The position numbers and the translations under genes are program-made. Below are positions 1-6,256 of a stretch of DNA of 36,511 nt, piece by piece (the stretch's first letter is position 1; the number at the start of each line of letters is the position of its first letter). Under the pieces are notes generated by a model, which ran no database searches, had not been told where the DNA came from, and worked only from the letters and a program-made list of their open reading frames with translations. The stretch is from a virus, in IMG/VR virus record IMGVR_UViG_3300006072_000014, positions 1 to 36,511 of that record; one strand, written 5' to 3'.

Positions 1-4
1 AATT

Positions 5-208
5 ATGACCGAAACACAAACGGTAAGAATAGAACTACTAGCAGACGGCATTTATAAAGTCTTTGTAAAAAGCAATAACAAGCCAATAGGCATATTTATA
101 AGCGACTTAGGCACTTACTACTATGAGCCTATTGATACTAAAGGACTATGGTCTGATTATGCATTGATTGAAATTGGTACATTATTAAAGAAAGTTAATG
201 AATTATGA
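5..208 (+). CDS. hypothetical small protein
   Basis: Encodes 67 residues with no recognised domain. The composition is mixed and globular-looking (alternating hydrophobic strands in the first 40 residues, then a short helix), with no signal peptide or membrane segment. Its stop codon overlaps the ATG of the next gene in an ATGA arrangement, so the two are probably translationally coupled. It lies at the window edge, so any promoter is upstream and unseen. Function is unknown; the reading frame is supported mainly by the overlap and by coding-like composition. Confidence 0.6.
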   Translation: MTETQTVRIELLADGIYKVFVKSNNKPIGIFISDLGTYYYEPIDTKGLWSDYALIEIGTLLKKVNEL

Positions 209-606
209 CAAAAAAAACATACCTATTATTAGACGATGTAAGAAGACCCTTTGATGTATTTTTATATACTTTTAAGCTAAAATACCTATTTAGAAAATGG
301 GTAATAGTAAGAAATTATAAAGAGTTGAAAGAATGGGTATTTAAAAACGGTTTACCTTACTTTATTTCTTTCGACCACGATTTACACCATTCACATTATA
401 CACCTAAAGAATATTGGAGTGATTACGAAGTTAGTAAAAAATGGCAAGAAGCACAGCCTAAAATAGAACGCAACGGCGAAGATTGTGCTTCTATGATAAG
501 AAGATATTATCGTGTTAGATATTGGGAAACTAAACCTAAATTCTACGTTCACTCTAAAAACCCAGTAGGTCGGGATAAAATTTTAAAAATACTAAATAGC
601 TTTTAA
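205..606 (+). CDS. cyclic-phosphate-processing receiver-domain (cREC-like) protein
   Basis: The 133-residue product has the layout of the small stand-alone receiver-fold family annotated as cyclic-phosphate processing receiver domain. An N-terminal strand ends in LLLDDVRRP (about residues 7-15). A central FDHDLH motif (about 56-61) holds acidic and histidine residues. The C-terminal signature is HSKNPVGRDKI (about 116-126). The family is known from phages and conflict-system neighbourhoods, and its assignment to cyclic phosphate chemistry is itself a prediction. It starts inside the stop of the upstream gene (ATGA). A role in countering host nucleotide-based defence is only a guess; the family call is fairly secure. 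Confidence 0.75.
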   Translation: MTKKTYLLLDDVRRPFDVFLYTFKLKYLFRKWVIVRNYKELKEWVFKNGLPYFISFDHDLHHSHYTPKEYWSDYEVSKKWQEAQPKIERNGEDCASMIRRYYRVRYWETKPKFYVHSKNPVGRDKILKILNSF

Positions 607-608
607 TT

Positions 609-791
609 ATGACAAAATCCCAACAATACCTTTCCGAGCGCAATATAACCCCAACACCAGAAATACTAGCAGCACTAGACTACTTTATGCGTTTAGGCTA
701 TTCAACGTCTGTAATGGGCATATCTACCACCACACTAGAGGACTTGCAGCGTGATTGGTTTACGGAGGAAAAGAAGAAAGTTAGTAACTGA
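609..791 (+). CDS. hypothetical protein, first of a tandem paralogous pair
   Basis: Encodes 60 residues, starting 2 bases after the previous stop. The C-terminal part reads as a helix, a Met/Leu-Gly-Tyr turn, another helix and a W-F-x-E-x-K-K ending. The next gene (805-1014) has the same spacing of PT, M-x-L-G-Y-x-T, L and WF residues, so the two look like a tandem duplication. No catalytic motif is visible. The size and helical composition would suit a small regulator or binding protein, but this is inference from shape only. Confidence 0.6.
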   Translation: MTKSQQYLSERNITPTPEILAALDYFMRLGYSTSVMGISTTTLEDLQRDWFTEEKKKVSN

Positions 792-804
792 AACAAATAC
801 AACT

Positions 805-1014
805 ATGACTAAAGCAGAAAAGCGATTAAAAAAGATAGGTTATAATCCTACGTTTATGCTTCTTGAATTAATGAAGGAGTGCATGGAATTAGGTTACGAT
901 ACGGCTATTAAAATGTCACGAATAAGAAAGGATAGTTTGATTAAACAGTGGTTTGAGGATGACAATAAAAAGATAGCTAAAGAACGTGCTGCTAATTATA
1001 TGAAGTTGCCGTAA
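805..1014 (+). CDS. hypothetical protein, second of a tandem paralogous pair
   Basis: The 69-residue product starts MTKAEKRLKK. An upstream GTG in the same frame at 751 would overlap the previous gene by 41 bases, so the ATG at 805, preceded by an A-rich stretch, is preferred. The middle of the protein (PTFMLLE...MELGYDTA...LIKQWFEDDNKK) matches the 609-791 product in the position of PT, M-x-L-G-Y-x-T and W-F residues. It is strongly helical and Lys-rich and carries no known domain. This is the last gene of the leading rightward run, which ends before the terminator-like hairpin at 1233. Confidence 0.6.
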   Translation: MTKAEKRLKKIGYNPTFMLLELMKECMELGYDTAIKMSRIRKDSLIKQWFEDDNKKIAKERAANYMKLP

Positions 1015-1201
1015 TATCACCCAATAATAGTAATTTTGTTAATACATTATCAAAATATCTATCAAAATTGATAATTAAATGGTTACTATTCGAAAAATAT
1101 CCGAGATGCTTATTAAAATATGGCAAGTAAAATGCGCAAAATAATTGACATCTCTTGCAATTATAATTATTCATATTCACAGTAAACGCTGTAAGTGATA
1201 A

Positions 1202-1219
1202 TATGGGGGATTCCCCATA
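1202..1219. repeat. 7-bp GC-rich inverted repeat
   Basis: TATGGGG at 1202-1208 and CCCCATA at 1213-1219 form a perfect 7-bp stem around the loop GATT. It lies in the 374-base gap between two rightward genes and just before the terminator-like hairpin. It could be the upper part of a transcription stop or a protein binding site. No T-run follows directly, so it is listed separately from the terminator. Confidence 0.5.
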
Positions 1220-1232
1220 AATATGGGTAATT

Positions 1233-1266
1233 AAAAAAGCCCCTGTTAAAAAACAGAGGACTTTTT
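1233..1266. terminator. bidirectional terminator-like hairpin
   Basis: An A-tract plus G (1233-1239) pairs with CTTTTT (1261-1266). Inside it, C-rich and G-rich arms lead to TGTT/AACA closing an A-rich loop. The A-tract/T-tract symmetry lets it act on either strand. It sits after the small gene ending at 1014 and before the promoter of the nuclease gene. Remaining sequence in the 1015-1388 gap shows no credible gene. Confidence 0.55.
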
Positions 1267-1324
1267 GCGGCTTGATAAGACAAAACGGGTAAAACCAAGT
1301 CGGCTTAAATAAAAGACTTGACCA

Positions 1325-1348
1325 GTAAGCTGTTCTAATGGTAAGCTG
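1325..1348. promoter_or_regulatory. direct repeat GTAAGCTG x2, operator-like
   Basis: GTAAGCTG occurs at 1325-1332 and again at 1341-1348, a 16-base phase, about 30 bases upstream of the -7 box of the nuclease gene. An outer ACTTG (1316-1320)/CAAGT (1350-1354) inverted repeat brackets both copies. The position just upstream of, or overlapping, the expected -33 region suits an operator. No cognate regulator can be named. Confidence 0.4.
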
Positions 1349-1375
1349 CCAAGTACTGTTGGGGCAAATATAAAC

Positions 1376-1383
1376 TATCTTTG
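1376..1383 (+). promoter_or_regulatory. Bacteroidota -7 promoter box TATCTTTG, leaderless
   Basis: TATCTTTG matches the TAnnTTTG -7 consensus. A possible -33 TTG is at 1359-1361, somewhat closer than usual. Only five bases separate the box from the ATG at 1389, so transcription would begin at or next to the start codon. Confidence 0.6.
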
Positions 1384-1388
1384 TAATT

Positions 1389-2192
1389 ATGAAAAAACTA
1401 TTTAAAGACGGAGAATCAGAAAGAGTAACCGTACGAGTAAACAAGGTAATAAAATTAAAAGCAATTATAGGCAAAGTGTTTAAGCATACGCCTAAGTCGT
1501 TGGTTCTGTTTACCATCTTGGTGGCATCAACGTTATGGTCGTGGGGGCAACATACAATACAACTTAACCATAAGTACTATACGGTGCAATTTGATACGGT
1601 ATTTTGTCAAGGGATTTTGAACGACTATTGGCAAACAACGGCGCACTATAACGCTTTAAAAACAAGTGCTAAAGTAGATAGAAAAACTTGTGCATCATTT
1701 ACGCAAGACCCTTTGGTGCCTAAACGCTTTCAAATAGTATCTCAGACAGATTATAATTCTTACAACAAAGAAAACCCTGCACATAAGATAAATGTCGGTC
1801 ATATCGTACCTTTTGAGGCTATGGCATTCGACCCAATAGCGGCGAAAGAAACAATGTACTTCTGCTCAAATACTAGCTTCCAAGATGGTTTTGAAAATCA
1901 GCATCAATGGGCGTTTACTGAAAAAGGCGTTCTTGATGATGCTGCTACAATAGATAGTATTCACGTTTACACTGGGGTTCTTATAAGCCTTTCGCATCCT
2001 AAGAAGTACCATAATATATTCATAGGTGACTACTATTTTAAGATTGAAATAAAAGGTGGTAAAATAGCCTCGTGGTTGGCAGTTAATGATAGCACCAATA
2101 CAAGCACAAAGCCAAATGATGCGGCTATACCAATTGACAAACTAAAGGCTATTATCTTACAGTATTATCCTCGTTTACAGTTGGGGTTTTAG
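1389..2192 (+). CDS. DNA/RNA non-specific endonuclease, secreted or membrane-anchored
   Basis: The 267-residue product belongs to the NucA/Nuc1 (beta-beta-alpha-metal) endonuclease family, which cleaves DNA and RNA using a metal-bound Asn and a general-base His. The visible core is N-V-G-H-I-V-P (about residues 135-141) in the place of the usual DRGH, followed by F-C-S-N-T-S-F-Q and E-N-Q-H-Q-W (about 158-175) supplying the metal-binding Asn. The first D-R of the signature is replaced by N-V, a substitution to note when judging activity. Residues about 35-54 form a hydrophobic stretch after a basic N-terminus, consistent with a signal peptide or anchor. Its own leaderless promoter sits directly upstream. 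Roles could be host nucleic-acid scavenging or superinfection-related; this is inference. Confidence 0.8.
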   Translation: MKKLFKDGESERVTVRVNKVIKLKAIIGKVFKHTPKSLVLFTILVASTLWSWGQHTIQLNHKYYTVQFDTVFCQGILNDYWQTTAHYNALKTSAKVDRKTCASFTQDPLVPKRFQIVSQTDYNSYNKENPAHKINVGHIVPFEAMAFDPIAAKETMYFCSNTSFQDGFENQHQWAFTEKGVLDDAATIDSIHVYTGVLISLSHPKKYHNIFIGDYYFKIEIKGGKIASWLAVNDSTNTSTKPNDAAIPIDKLKAIILQYYPRLQLGF

Positions 2193-2298
2193 CCTAATAA
2201 GCATTTTATCAATAACTACAATTACCGCTTCATATAATTCTTTCCTATAATAGCACAATGTAATATTTATCATAAATCCGTGCGCAAATGTCATAACT

Positions 2299-2469
2299 TT
2301 ACTTTTCTTCTGGTGATTTAATTCTTTCGGGATATATTATCTCCCAAAAACTATCTGGTAAAAATTCTATATTACTATACCATAACTTACTATTTGCACT
2401 ATAATATCTAGGATAGGCATGAGGCATCCAATAGTTTTTCACCCAATACCATCCGCTTTCTCGTTTCAT
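2299..2469 (-). CDS. small Trp/Tyr-rich protein
   Basis: A 56-residue reading frame from the ATG at 2469-2467, reading MKRESGWYWVKNYW and ending WEIIYPERIKSPEEK. The GWYWVK opening with a WEII.PERI ending is a pattern familiar from small Bacteroidota phage proteins of unknown function. It is the last gene of the leftward operon and lies tail to tail with the nuclease gene. No membrane segment is visible; seven or so aromatic residues suggest a compact beta fold. Function is unknown. Confidence 0.6.
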   Translation of the reverse strand: MKRESGWYWVKNYWMPHAYPRYYSANSKLWYSNIEFLPDSFWEIIYPERIKSPEEK

Positions 2470-2511
2470 AATCAATCTTGTTTATAAGTTTTAAAATAAA
2501 ATACGATAGGG

Positions 2512-2595
2512 TTATTTGTTTCCTCTACTTGCATTTTTTTTAATTTGCAAAAACATAGCATCGTACTTTTCTGCATCTTCTTTACTGTAACTCAT
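2512..2595 (-). CDS. very small hypothetical protein
   Basis: A 27-residue frame, MSYSKEDAEKYDAMFLQIKK onward, lying between two leftward genes and preceded by an A-rich stretch typical of start sites here. It is a single amphipathic, charged helix by appearance. Support is only its position in the operon and coding-like composition, so it may not be expressed. Confidence 0.35.
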   Translation of the reverse strand: MSYSKEDAEKYDAMFLQIKKNASRGNK

Positions 2596-2697
2596 AATTT
2601 TTCTAAATTTAACATACGTTTATAATTTTTTATTATCTTATTTAAAAATGAAATTGCTTTCAATTCTTTAACCCCACATTGCTGCCTAAGATGATAG

Positions 2698-3105
2698 TCA
2701 GGGCGTTGTAGTTTTATTTTCTTCCTCATAAAATTGTTCTAAAATATAAGAATGTCCGTTTTCTCTAAGGTACGATTTTAAATTTTGATATTCATTATTT
2801 TTTCGCAAATCTGCAATTAAAATGTTTGATTTTTTTACTAAAGATTTATTTTCAAGTAACTTATTTTGCAATTCTTTTCTCTTCCACAAAGGCGTTTGTG
2901 CTGAATTATATTGAGCAGCCATCAAGTCACGTTCTTCTTTTAGTTCATTACTTATGCTATTAATGTATTGCTCAATATCAGTAGATACCCCTATCTTAAT
3001 TATAGTGGCAATATCTTTTTGATTGAAATAATTTCTTTCGCAAATAGATTTTGATAATCTATCCGACATTTCATTTATTGCGTCTGCTATTGTTTTTAAT
3101 TTCAT
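2698..3105 (-). CDS. hypothetical coiled-coil protein
   Basis: The 135-residue product is almost wholly helical, rich in Lys, Glu, Asn and Leu. Heptad-like Leu/Ile spacing runs from about residue 50 to 105 (NELKEERDLMAA, LQNKLLENKSLV). There is no signal peptide and no recognised motif. It follows the 3123-3347 gene by 17 bases in the same leftward operon. A structural or protein-binding role is possible, but nothing in the sequence fixes it. Confidence 0.65.
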   Translation of the reverse strand: MKLKTIADAINEMSDRLSKSICERNYFNQKDIATIIKIGVSTDIEQYINSISNELKEERDLMAAQYNSAQTPLWKRKELQNKLLENKSLVKKSNILIADLRKNNEYQNLKSYLRENGHSYILEQFYEEENKTTTP

Positions 3106-3122
3106 AATTTTACTCTATTATT

Positions 3123-3347
3123 TTACATTTGTTTTAAGTGTTCGAGAATAGCCCTATAATCTTCTCCAAAATAACCAACTGTGTCTAATGCTTCTATTAT
3201 CGCCTCTACTTCTGTGATAGCGCATTGGATGGCAGTTATCCTTGTTTCATTATCTAAATCTCCCGTGTAGCAAGTTTGTAAATCTGATGTCTTTAATAAG
3301 TTTTTATACTTATCTACTATCGCTTCTGCTTGTTGTTCGATTGTCAT
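3123..3347 (-). CDS. hypothetical helical protein
   Basis: Encodes 74 residues starting MTIEQQAEAIVDKYKN, with a DNETRITAIQCAITEVEAII segment and an acidic C-terminal half. The pattern A-I-x-C-A-I-x-x-V-E-x-I-I resembles small phage proteins often found in Bacteroidota early operons with unknown role. It is compactly spaced with its neighbours (12 bases from the gene above, 17 from the one below). No domain is assigned. Confidence 0.65.
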   Translation of the reverse strand: MTIEQQAEAIVDKYKNLLKTSDLQTCYTGDLDNETRITAIQCAITEVEAIIEALDTVGYFGEDYRAILEHLKQM

Positions 3348-3359
3348 AATGTGTTATGT

Positions 3360-3566
3360 TTAAAACGGGTAGTTCCCTACATTACCCCTATAAGTTGTAA
3401 ATAGATGCTTGTTCTTGTAATGCGTTATTGGGTGGTAATGTTTATATTTCACCCAATGCCTACCCTTCACTACTCGTTTGAGGCGATGAAAATGTCTTGA
3501 CACCCTGAGTAAATATGGCTGATTTTGTCCTTTTTTTACTCTTTTAAAATATATATACGGTATCAT
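3360..3566 (-). CDS. small basic hypothetical protein
   Basis: The chosen start is the ATG at 3566-3564, which overlaps the TGA of the upstream gene (ATGA) and gives a 68-residue protein beginning MIPYIYFKRVKKG. A longer frame extends to 3638 but would run through the upstream gene. The product is strongly basic with many His, Lys, Arg and Tyr residues (for example HFHRLKRVVKGRHWVKYKHY), suggesting nucleic-acid binding, though no motif confirms this. Confidence 0.55.
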   Translation of the reverse strand: MIPYIYFKRVKKGQNQPYLLRVSRHFHRLKRVVKGRHWVKYKHYHPITHYKNKHLFTTYRGNVGNYPF

Positions 3567-3949
3567 TTTACTTCTATTTCTTTGCCTGTAAATAATCGTA
3601 TTAGTTGCTGGAGTTGGTGGAGGTATTGGAAAGTACAAACTAATTGAAATTGCTCGTGTGAATATTCGTAAGTATAAATGTATAATAAACCATCATCTTC
3701 AAAAATAGCAACTAAATCAGTATCTCTGTCAATATTGTAATAACCATCTAAAAAACCGTATCTACTACCTCTATTTTCATTTTTAGAAATACTTTCAATC
3801 TTCCCCATAACCTCGGGCGTAATAGGGATAGGAGTAGGAAGTCTTTCGGGGTAATCAGAAATATACACTAAGTATTCGGCGGTTACTTTAAATCTTTCAC
3901 CACAAAGTCTATTCACCCAATCCCCTACCATTAAATTTAAGTTGCTCAT
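3563..3949 (-). CDS. GDWV/YLHQLQ-family hypothetical protein
   Basis: A 128-residue protein starting MSNLNLMVGDWVNR. The longer frame to 3994 is rejected because it overlaps the small upstream gene and the ATG at 3949 has the usual AATT-ATG context. The GDWV opening, the PIPITPEVM segment and the ending YLHQLQQLIRLFTGKEIEVK mark a very widespread but uncharacterised family of Bacteroidota phages and mobile elements. Its beta-rich first half and helical tail contain no catalytic motif that I can identify. The stop overlaps the next gene (ATGA). Confidence 0.75.
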   Translation of the reverse strand: MSNLNLMVGDWVNRLCGERFKVTAEYLVYISDYPERLPTPIPITPEVMGKIESISKNENRGSRYGFLDGYYNIDRDTDLVAIFEDDGLLYIYTYEYSHEQFQLVCTFQYLHQLQQLIRLFTGKEIEVK

Positions 3950-3951
3950 AA

Positions 3952-4086
3952 TTAATATTTTTTGCCGTCTGCTTTTTCCCAATAATCTTCCCATACCCGT
4001 ATTTTAGCCTCCAACCATCCCCTGTCAACTACTATCAAGTTTTCGGGAAGTTGGGCGTGTTTGTTAGGTGTGTTAGGGGCGTTCAT
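3952..4086 (-). CDS. small hypothetical protein
   Basis: A 44-residue frame, MNAPNTPNKHAQLPENLIVV onward, ending in a helix with WLEAKIRVWEDYWEKADGKK. It fits exactly between two leftward genes (12 bases after the 4099 gene, 2 bases before the 3949 start). That tight packing and coding-like composition make it likely real. Function is unknown. Confidence 0.6.
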   Translation of the reverse strand: MNAPNTPNKHAQLPENLIVVDRGWLEAKIRVWEDYWEKADGKKY

Positions 4087-4098
4087 TTGTTATAATTT

Positions 4099-4311
4099 TT
4101 AATTATTATTATAATCCCAATTTGTATATGAAAAGAATATACCTAATACTTGAATATTCAAATCAAAGCAAGTGTGTTGTTTATTACCTTTTATAGCACC
4201 ATTAGTATAAATGCTAAATAACTTCCAATGTTGTAGGTGGTAATTAATTGATATTGACTTACTGCAATATTTTCTTACTCCGTTATTTATTTTACTAAAC
4301 CATATTGTCAT
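4099..4311 (-). CDS. hypothetical protein with C-terminal YTNWDY motif
   Basis: Encodes 70 residues rich in aromatic and Asn residues, ending FFSYTNWDYNNN. The segment FDLNIQVLGIFFSYTNWDY looks like a beta hairpin and resembles a small Bacteroidota phage family of unknown function. Its ATG (4311-4309) overlaps the TGA of the preceding 38-residue gene, so translation is probably coupled. No signal peptide is visible. Confidence 0.55.
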   Translation of the reverse strand: MTIWFSKINNGVRKYCSKSISINYHLQHWKLFSIYTNGAIKGNKQHTCFDLNIQVLGIFFSYTNWDYNNN

Positions 4312-4424
4312 TTTTCTTCTTTTTTATTGTTAACTGGATACCCTAAGTCGGGTCGTTTACCTTTGGGGTAGATGATGCAAAAGATAACAGAACCATCCTT
4401 CACACTAAATGTCTTTGTTTGCAT
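4308..4424 (-). CDS. small hypothetical protein between overlapping genes
   Basis: A 38-residue frame reading MQTKTFSVKDGSVIFCIIYP and ending in a Lys/Glu tail. A second in-frame ATG at 4433 would add three residues. It begins inside the 3' end of the 4405-4740 gene and its TGA overlaps the ATG of the 4099-4311 gene. These nested junctions are like those elsewhere in this operon and support expression. The short beta-strand-like body has no known motif. Confidence 0.55.
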   Translation of the reverse strand: MQTKTFSVKDGSVIFCIIYPKGKRPDLGYPVNNKKEEK

Positions 4425-4740
4425 TGTTTGCATTTTCTTGTTTTAATTGTTGAATAAATATTATTGCATCATATAGGGCTGTAAGGGTTTCTAAGGGAGT
4501 GCCTTCCGAAATTTGATATGAACATTCTAAGTAGTATTCATCTGCCTCTCTTATATATATTATTTCCTTCTTCACCTTCTCCCAAACTTCGTGAAGCCTT
4601 TTCCAAGAATGAAAATTAATAATATTTTCACCATCAAAAAAATAACATTTATCATAGTTTCTATGATTTTCCCATCCCATATACTTCGCCACTACTTCGC
4701 TCATCTCGGCTATTGTGGGGGTTAATTCTTTATTATTCAT
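4405..4740 (-). CDS. hypothetical protein (IAEMSEVVAKYMGW type)
   Basis: A 111-residue protein from the ATG at 4740; an earlier in-frame ATG at 4758 is less likely because it deepens the overlap with the preceding gene. The opening ELTPTIAEMSEVVAKYMGWE and the following FHSWKRLHEVWEKVKKEI recall a phage family with an N-terminal helix, MGW turn and a central W-x-x-L-x-x-V-W helix. Function is not known. The last segment is Asn/Lys rich and overlaps the 38-residue gene. Confidence 0.65.
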   Translation of the reverse strand: MNNKELTPTIAEMSEVVAKYMGWENHRNYDKCYFFDGENIINFHSWKRLHEVWEKVKKEIIYIREADEYYLECSYQISEGTPLETLTALYDAIIFIQQLKQENANNANKDI

Positions 4741-4963
4741 TTTGTAATTTTTTACCATTTAAAATTATTGTCTCCACTCTTGCCCAATGTTTATCGTGTT
4801 CTTTACTATCCCTTAGTTTTTCTACTGCCTCAATTAGAGGATAGTAGTAAGTGTTGAGGACGTAATTTGCGCCGTCTACAAAATCATCAAATGCGTGTTC
4901 TTGATAGTCGGTGTCGAACTTTTGGGAGTGTGCCGTAGCGGCTTGCTTAATTTGCTCGTTCAT
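4733..4963 (-). CDS. hypothetical helical protein
   Basis: Encodes 76 residues, MNEQIKQAATAHSQKFDTDY onward. The body is acidic and helical and includes AFDDFVDGANYVLNTYYYPL, a pattern seen in small phage proteins with an N-terminal A-x-x-F-x-x-G-A-x-W/Y helix. The ATG overlaps the TGA of the preceding gene, and its stop overlaps the next start by 8 bases. No enzymatic motif is visible and function is unknown. Confidence 0.65.
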   Translation of the reverse strand: MNEQIKQAATAHSQKFDTDYQEHAFDDFVDGANYVLNTYYYPLIEAVEKLRDSKEHDKHWARVETIILNGKKLQNE

Positions 4964-5127
4964 TTTTTTAACTGTTTTATTTCTTTCCTTAAAAAACTTT
5001 TATGTTTATCATTTCTCGGGGTCTGCATCATTCGCTGATAGCGTTCTAGTTGCAATTCCCGTAGCTGTTCGTTTGTTGGTAGCCTATCCCTTGCGGCGAT
5101 AAAAGCGTATATTGATTGAGAGGTCAT
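4960..5127 (-). CDS. small basic hypothetical protein
   Basis: A 55-residue frame beginning MTSQSIYAFIAARDRLPTNE and ending FLRKEIKQLKK. It is helical and basic with a Q-L-R-E-L-Q-L-E-R-Y-Q-R stretch. It fills the gap between two leftward genes exactly and ends in an ATGA overlap with the next start. A rightward frame on the other strand here (4911-5102) is judged a shadow of this gene. Confidence 0.6.
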   Translation of the reverse strand: MTSQSIYAFIAARDRLPTNEQLRELQLERYQRMMQTPRNDKHKSFLRKEIKQLKK

Positions 5128-5129
5128 AA

Positions 5130-5336
5130 TTAACAAGGTTTAATTAAGTTCCACAATTCTAGTTTAGCCTCTAGTATTTCGGCAGGGGTGGCAGCACTTG
5201 GGTTATTGTAATAATAAATATTTTTTTCGCTTTTTTGAAAAACCTGATAATCCCAAATATCTTCACAACTTACATCTATATATATTTGTATTATAACAGT
5301 AGTATTTTCTTTTTTAATTACTTTCTCGTGTCTCAT
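5130..5336 (-). CDS. hypothetical protein
   Basis: The preferred start is the ATG at 5336 (MRHEKVIKKENTTVIIQIYI), giving 68 residues. A frame starting at 5417 would overlap the first operon gene and add a segment unlike the rest. A beta-hairpin-like N-terminus (TTVIIQIYIDVSCED) is followed by a Tyr/Asn-rich loop and a C-terminal amphipathic helix. There is no recognised family. It is the second gene of the leftward operon. Confidence 0.6.
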   Translation of the reverse strand: MRHEKVIKKENTTVIIQIYIDVSCEDIWDYQVFQKSEKNIYYYNNPSAATPAEILEAKLELWNLIKPC

Positions 5337-5376
5337 TGTAATAAGTTTTAAGGGAGTTATTAGCCCCCTGTTGTGA

Positions 5377-5601
5377 TTAATTAGATTGATTAAGTTGAAA
5401 GCCTTTCCAATGTGCATCTACTCTATCAGTATAGATACCGTTTTCACTAGGTAAAAAGTGAGTACCTGTTTTAGTGCTATACATATAATAGCCACTATTA
5501 TCATCTGCTTTTCTTAATTGCACATCCCAATTACCTTTCATACGTTCTACTAATGTAGTAGTAAATGCTAACGGTGTTGTTCTTGTTGTTGTACTTTTCA
5601 T
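5377..5601 (-). CDS. first gene of leftward operon, hypothetical
   Basis: The 74-residue product has a Thr-rich start (MKSTTTRTTPLAFTTTLVER) and a beta-rich body with GNWDVQLRKADD and GYYMYSTKTGTHF, reminiscent of small one-domain beta proteins. It starts after an A-rich leader and is nearest to the divergent control region, so it should be the promoter-proximal gene. Function is unknown. Confidence 0.6.
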   Translation of the reverse strand: MKSTTTRTTPLAFTTTLVERMKGNWDVQLRKADDNSGYYMYSTKTGTHFLPSENGIYTDRVDAHWKGFQLNQSN

Positions 5602-5747
5602 TTATTTCTTTTTTAGTTTGATGCAGCGAAGATAAGGGGAATAGTTGGAATAATAATCAACTGTCATAAAAAAAAATATTTTACCGTAATTTATGTTTAT
5701 ATATCAAAATGCCCTATTTTTGTGCGGTAATTAAAAAACGAAAGGTT
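5602..5747. promoter_or_regulatory. divergent control region between leftward and rightward early genes
   Basis: This is the only point between 1389 and 29126 where transcription diverges. On the plus strand TATTTTTG (5715-5722) matches TAnnTTTG and precedes the ATG at 5748 by 25 bases. On the minus strand TATCTTCG (5634-5627) is a one-mismatch -7 box in front of the gene starting at 5601. Short inverted and A-rich segments lie between the two. No regulator gene of full size sits beside it. The boxes are visible; the divergent regulation is inference. Confidence 0.55.
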
Positions 5748-5993
5748 ATGTTTACAGAAATTAAAATGCCATCAACTATTAAGTCTCTTAAAGATTTTAA
5801 AAATTGGTGCGATGATATGAATAAAAAAGGTTCTTTATTTATTAGAATGAAAAGAAGTGACTATGGTACTCCTCAAGGATTTTATGAAGAAAATGGCAAA
5901 ATAGAATATACTATTGATGGTAGAGATTATGGGGGGTCTTGCACAATTTCAAGGTTTAATCAAGTATTCAAATTCAAATTAGTAACTTATTAA
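5748..5993 (+). CDS. hypothetical protein
   Basis: The ATG at 5748 (MFTEIKMPSTIKSLKDFKNW) is chosen over the upstream ATG at 5709, because that one lies before the promoter box at 5715-5722. This gives 81 residues with a helical first half and a beta-rich second half (FIRMKRSDYGTPQGFYEENG, then TISRFNQVFKFKL). No domain is recognised. It is the first gene of the rightward early run. Confidence 0.6.
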   Translation: MFTEIKMPSTIKSLKDFKNWCDDMNKKGSLFIRMKRSDYGTPQGFYEENGKIEYTIDGRDYGGSCTISRFNQVFKFKLVTY

Positions 5994-6005
5994 AACAATA
6001 GTAAT

Positions 6006-6245
6006 ATGATAACAGGACAACAGAAAGACAGAGTAGTTGAACTACTAAGAAGTATTAAAGACGATGTTACCACCGAAGATAGAAAGGTAGCAGAGGTAAA
6101 ATGTAAGATGCACCAAAGTACTATAACTAAGTATCTAGTTAGGTTAGACGTATCAAACGAGGACTTAGGTATTAAGTTATATAGATGCCTTAAAAATCGT
6201 ATTGATAATCGCAATACTCAAATAGATTCATTACTTAACAATTAA
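6006..6245 (+). CDS. hypothetical helical protein, possible DNA-binding
   Basis: Encodes 79 residues. The middle part KMHQSTITKYLVRLDVSNED has the look of a recognition helix (STITKYLVRL) preceded by another helix, as in helix-turn-helix proteins. The C-terminal part is Arg/Asn rich. It starts 12 bases after the previous stop. DNA binding is a suggestion from shape only. Confidence 0.55.
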   Translation: MITGQQKDRVVELLRSIKDDVTTEDRKVAEVKCKMHQSTITKYLVRLDVSNEDLGIKLYRCLKNRIDNRNTQIDSLLNN

Positions 6246-6256
6246 ACCCCTTAACA

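Noticed and set aside
992-1516. Leftward frame of 174 codons across the 1015-1388 gap and the nuclease start
   Set aside because: It overlaps the nuclease gene antisense, includes the promoter and hairpins, and its translation is Cys/Leu/Tyr rich in the manner of a shadow frame.
2193-2298. Gap between the nuclease gene and leftward operon as a place for a tRNA or terminator
   Set aside because: No cloverleaf, no strong hairpin with T-run and no frame were seen in this AT-rich stretch.
4911-5102. Rightward hydrophobic frame of 63 codons
   Set aside because: It is antisense to two leftward genes joined by an ATGA overlap (4733-4963 and 4960-5127); its hydrophobicity is a by-product of the Lys/Glu-rich opposite strand.
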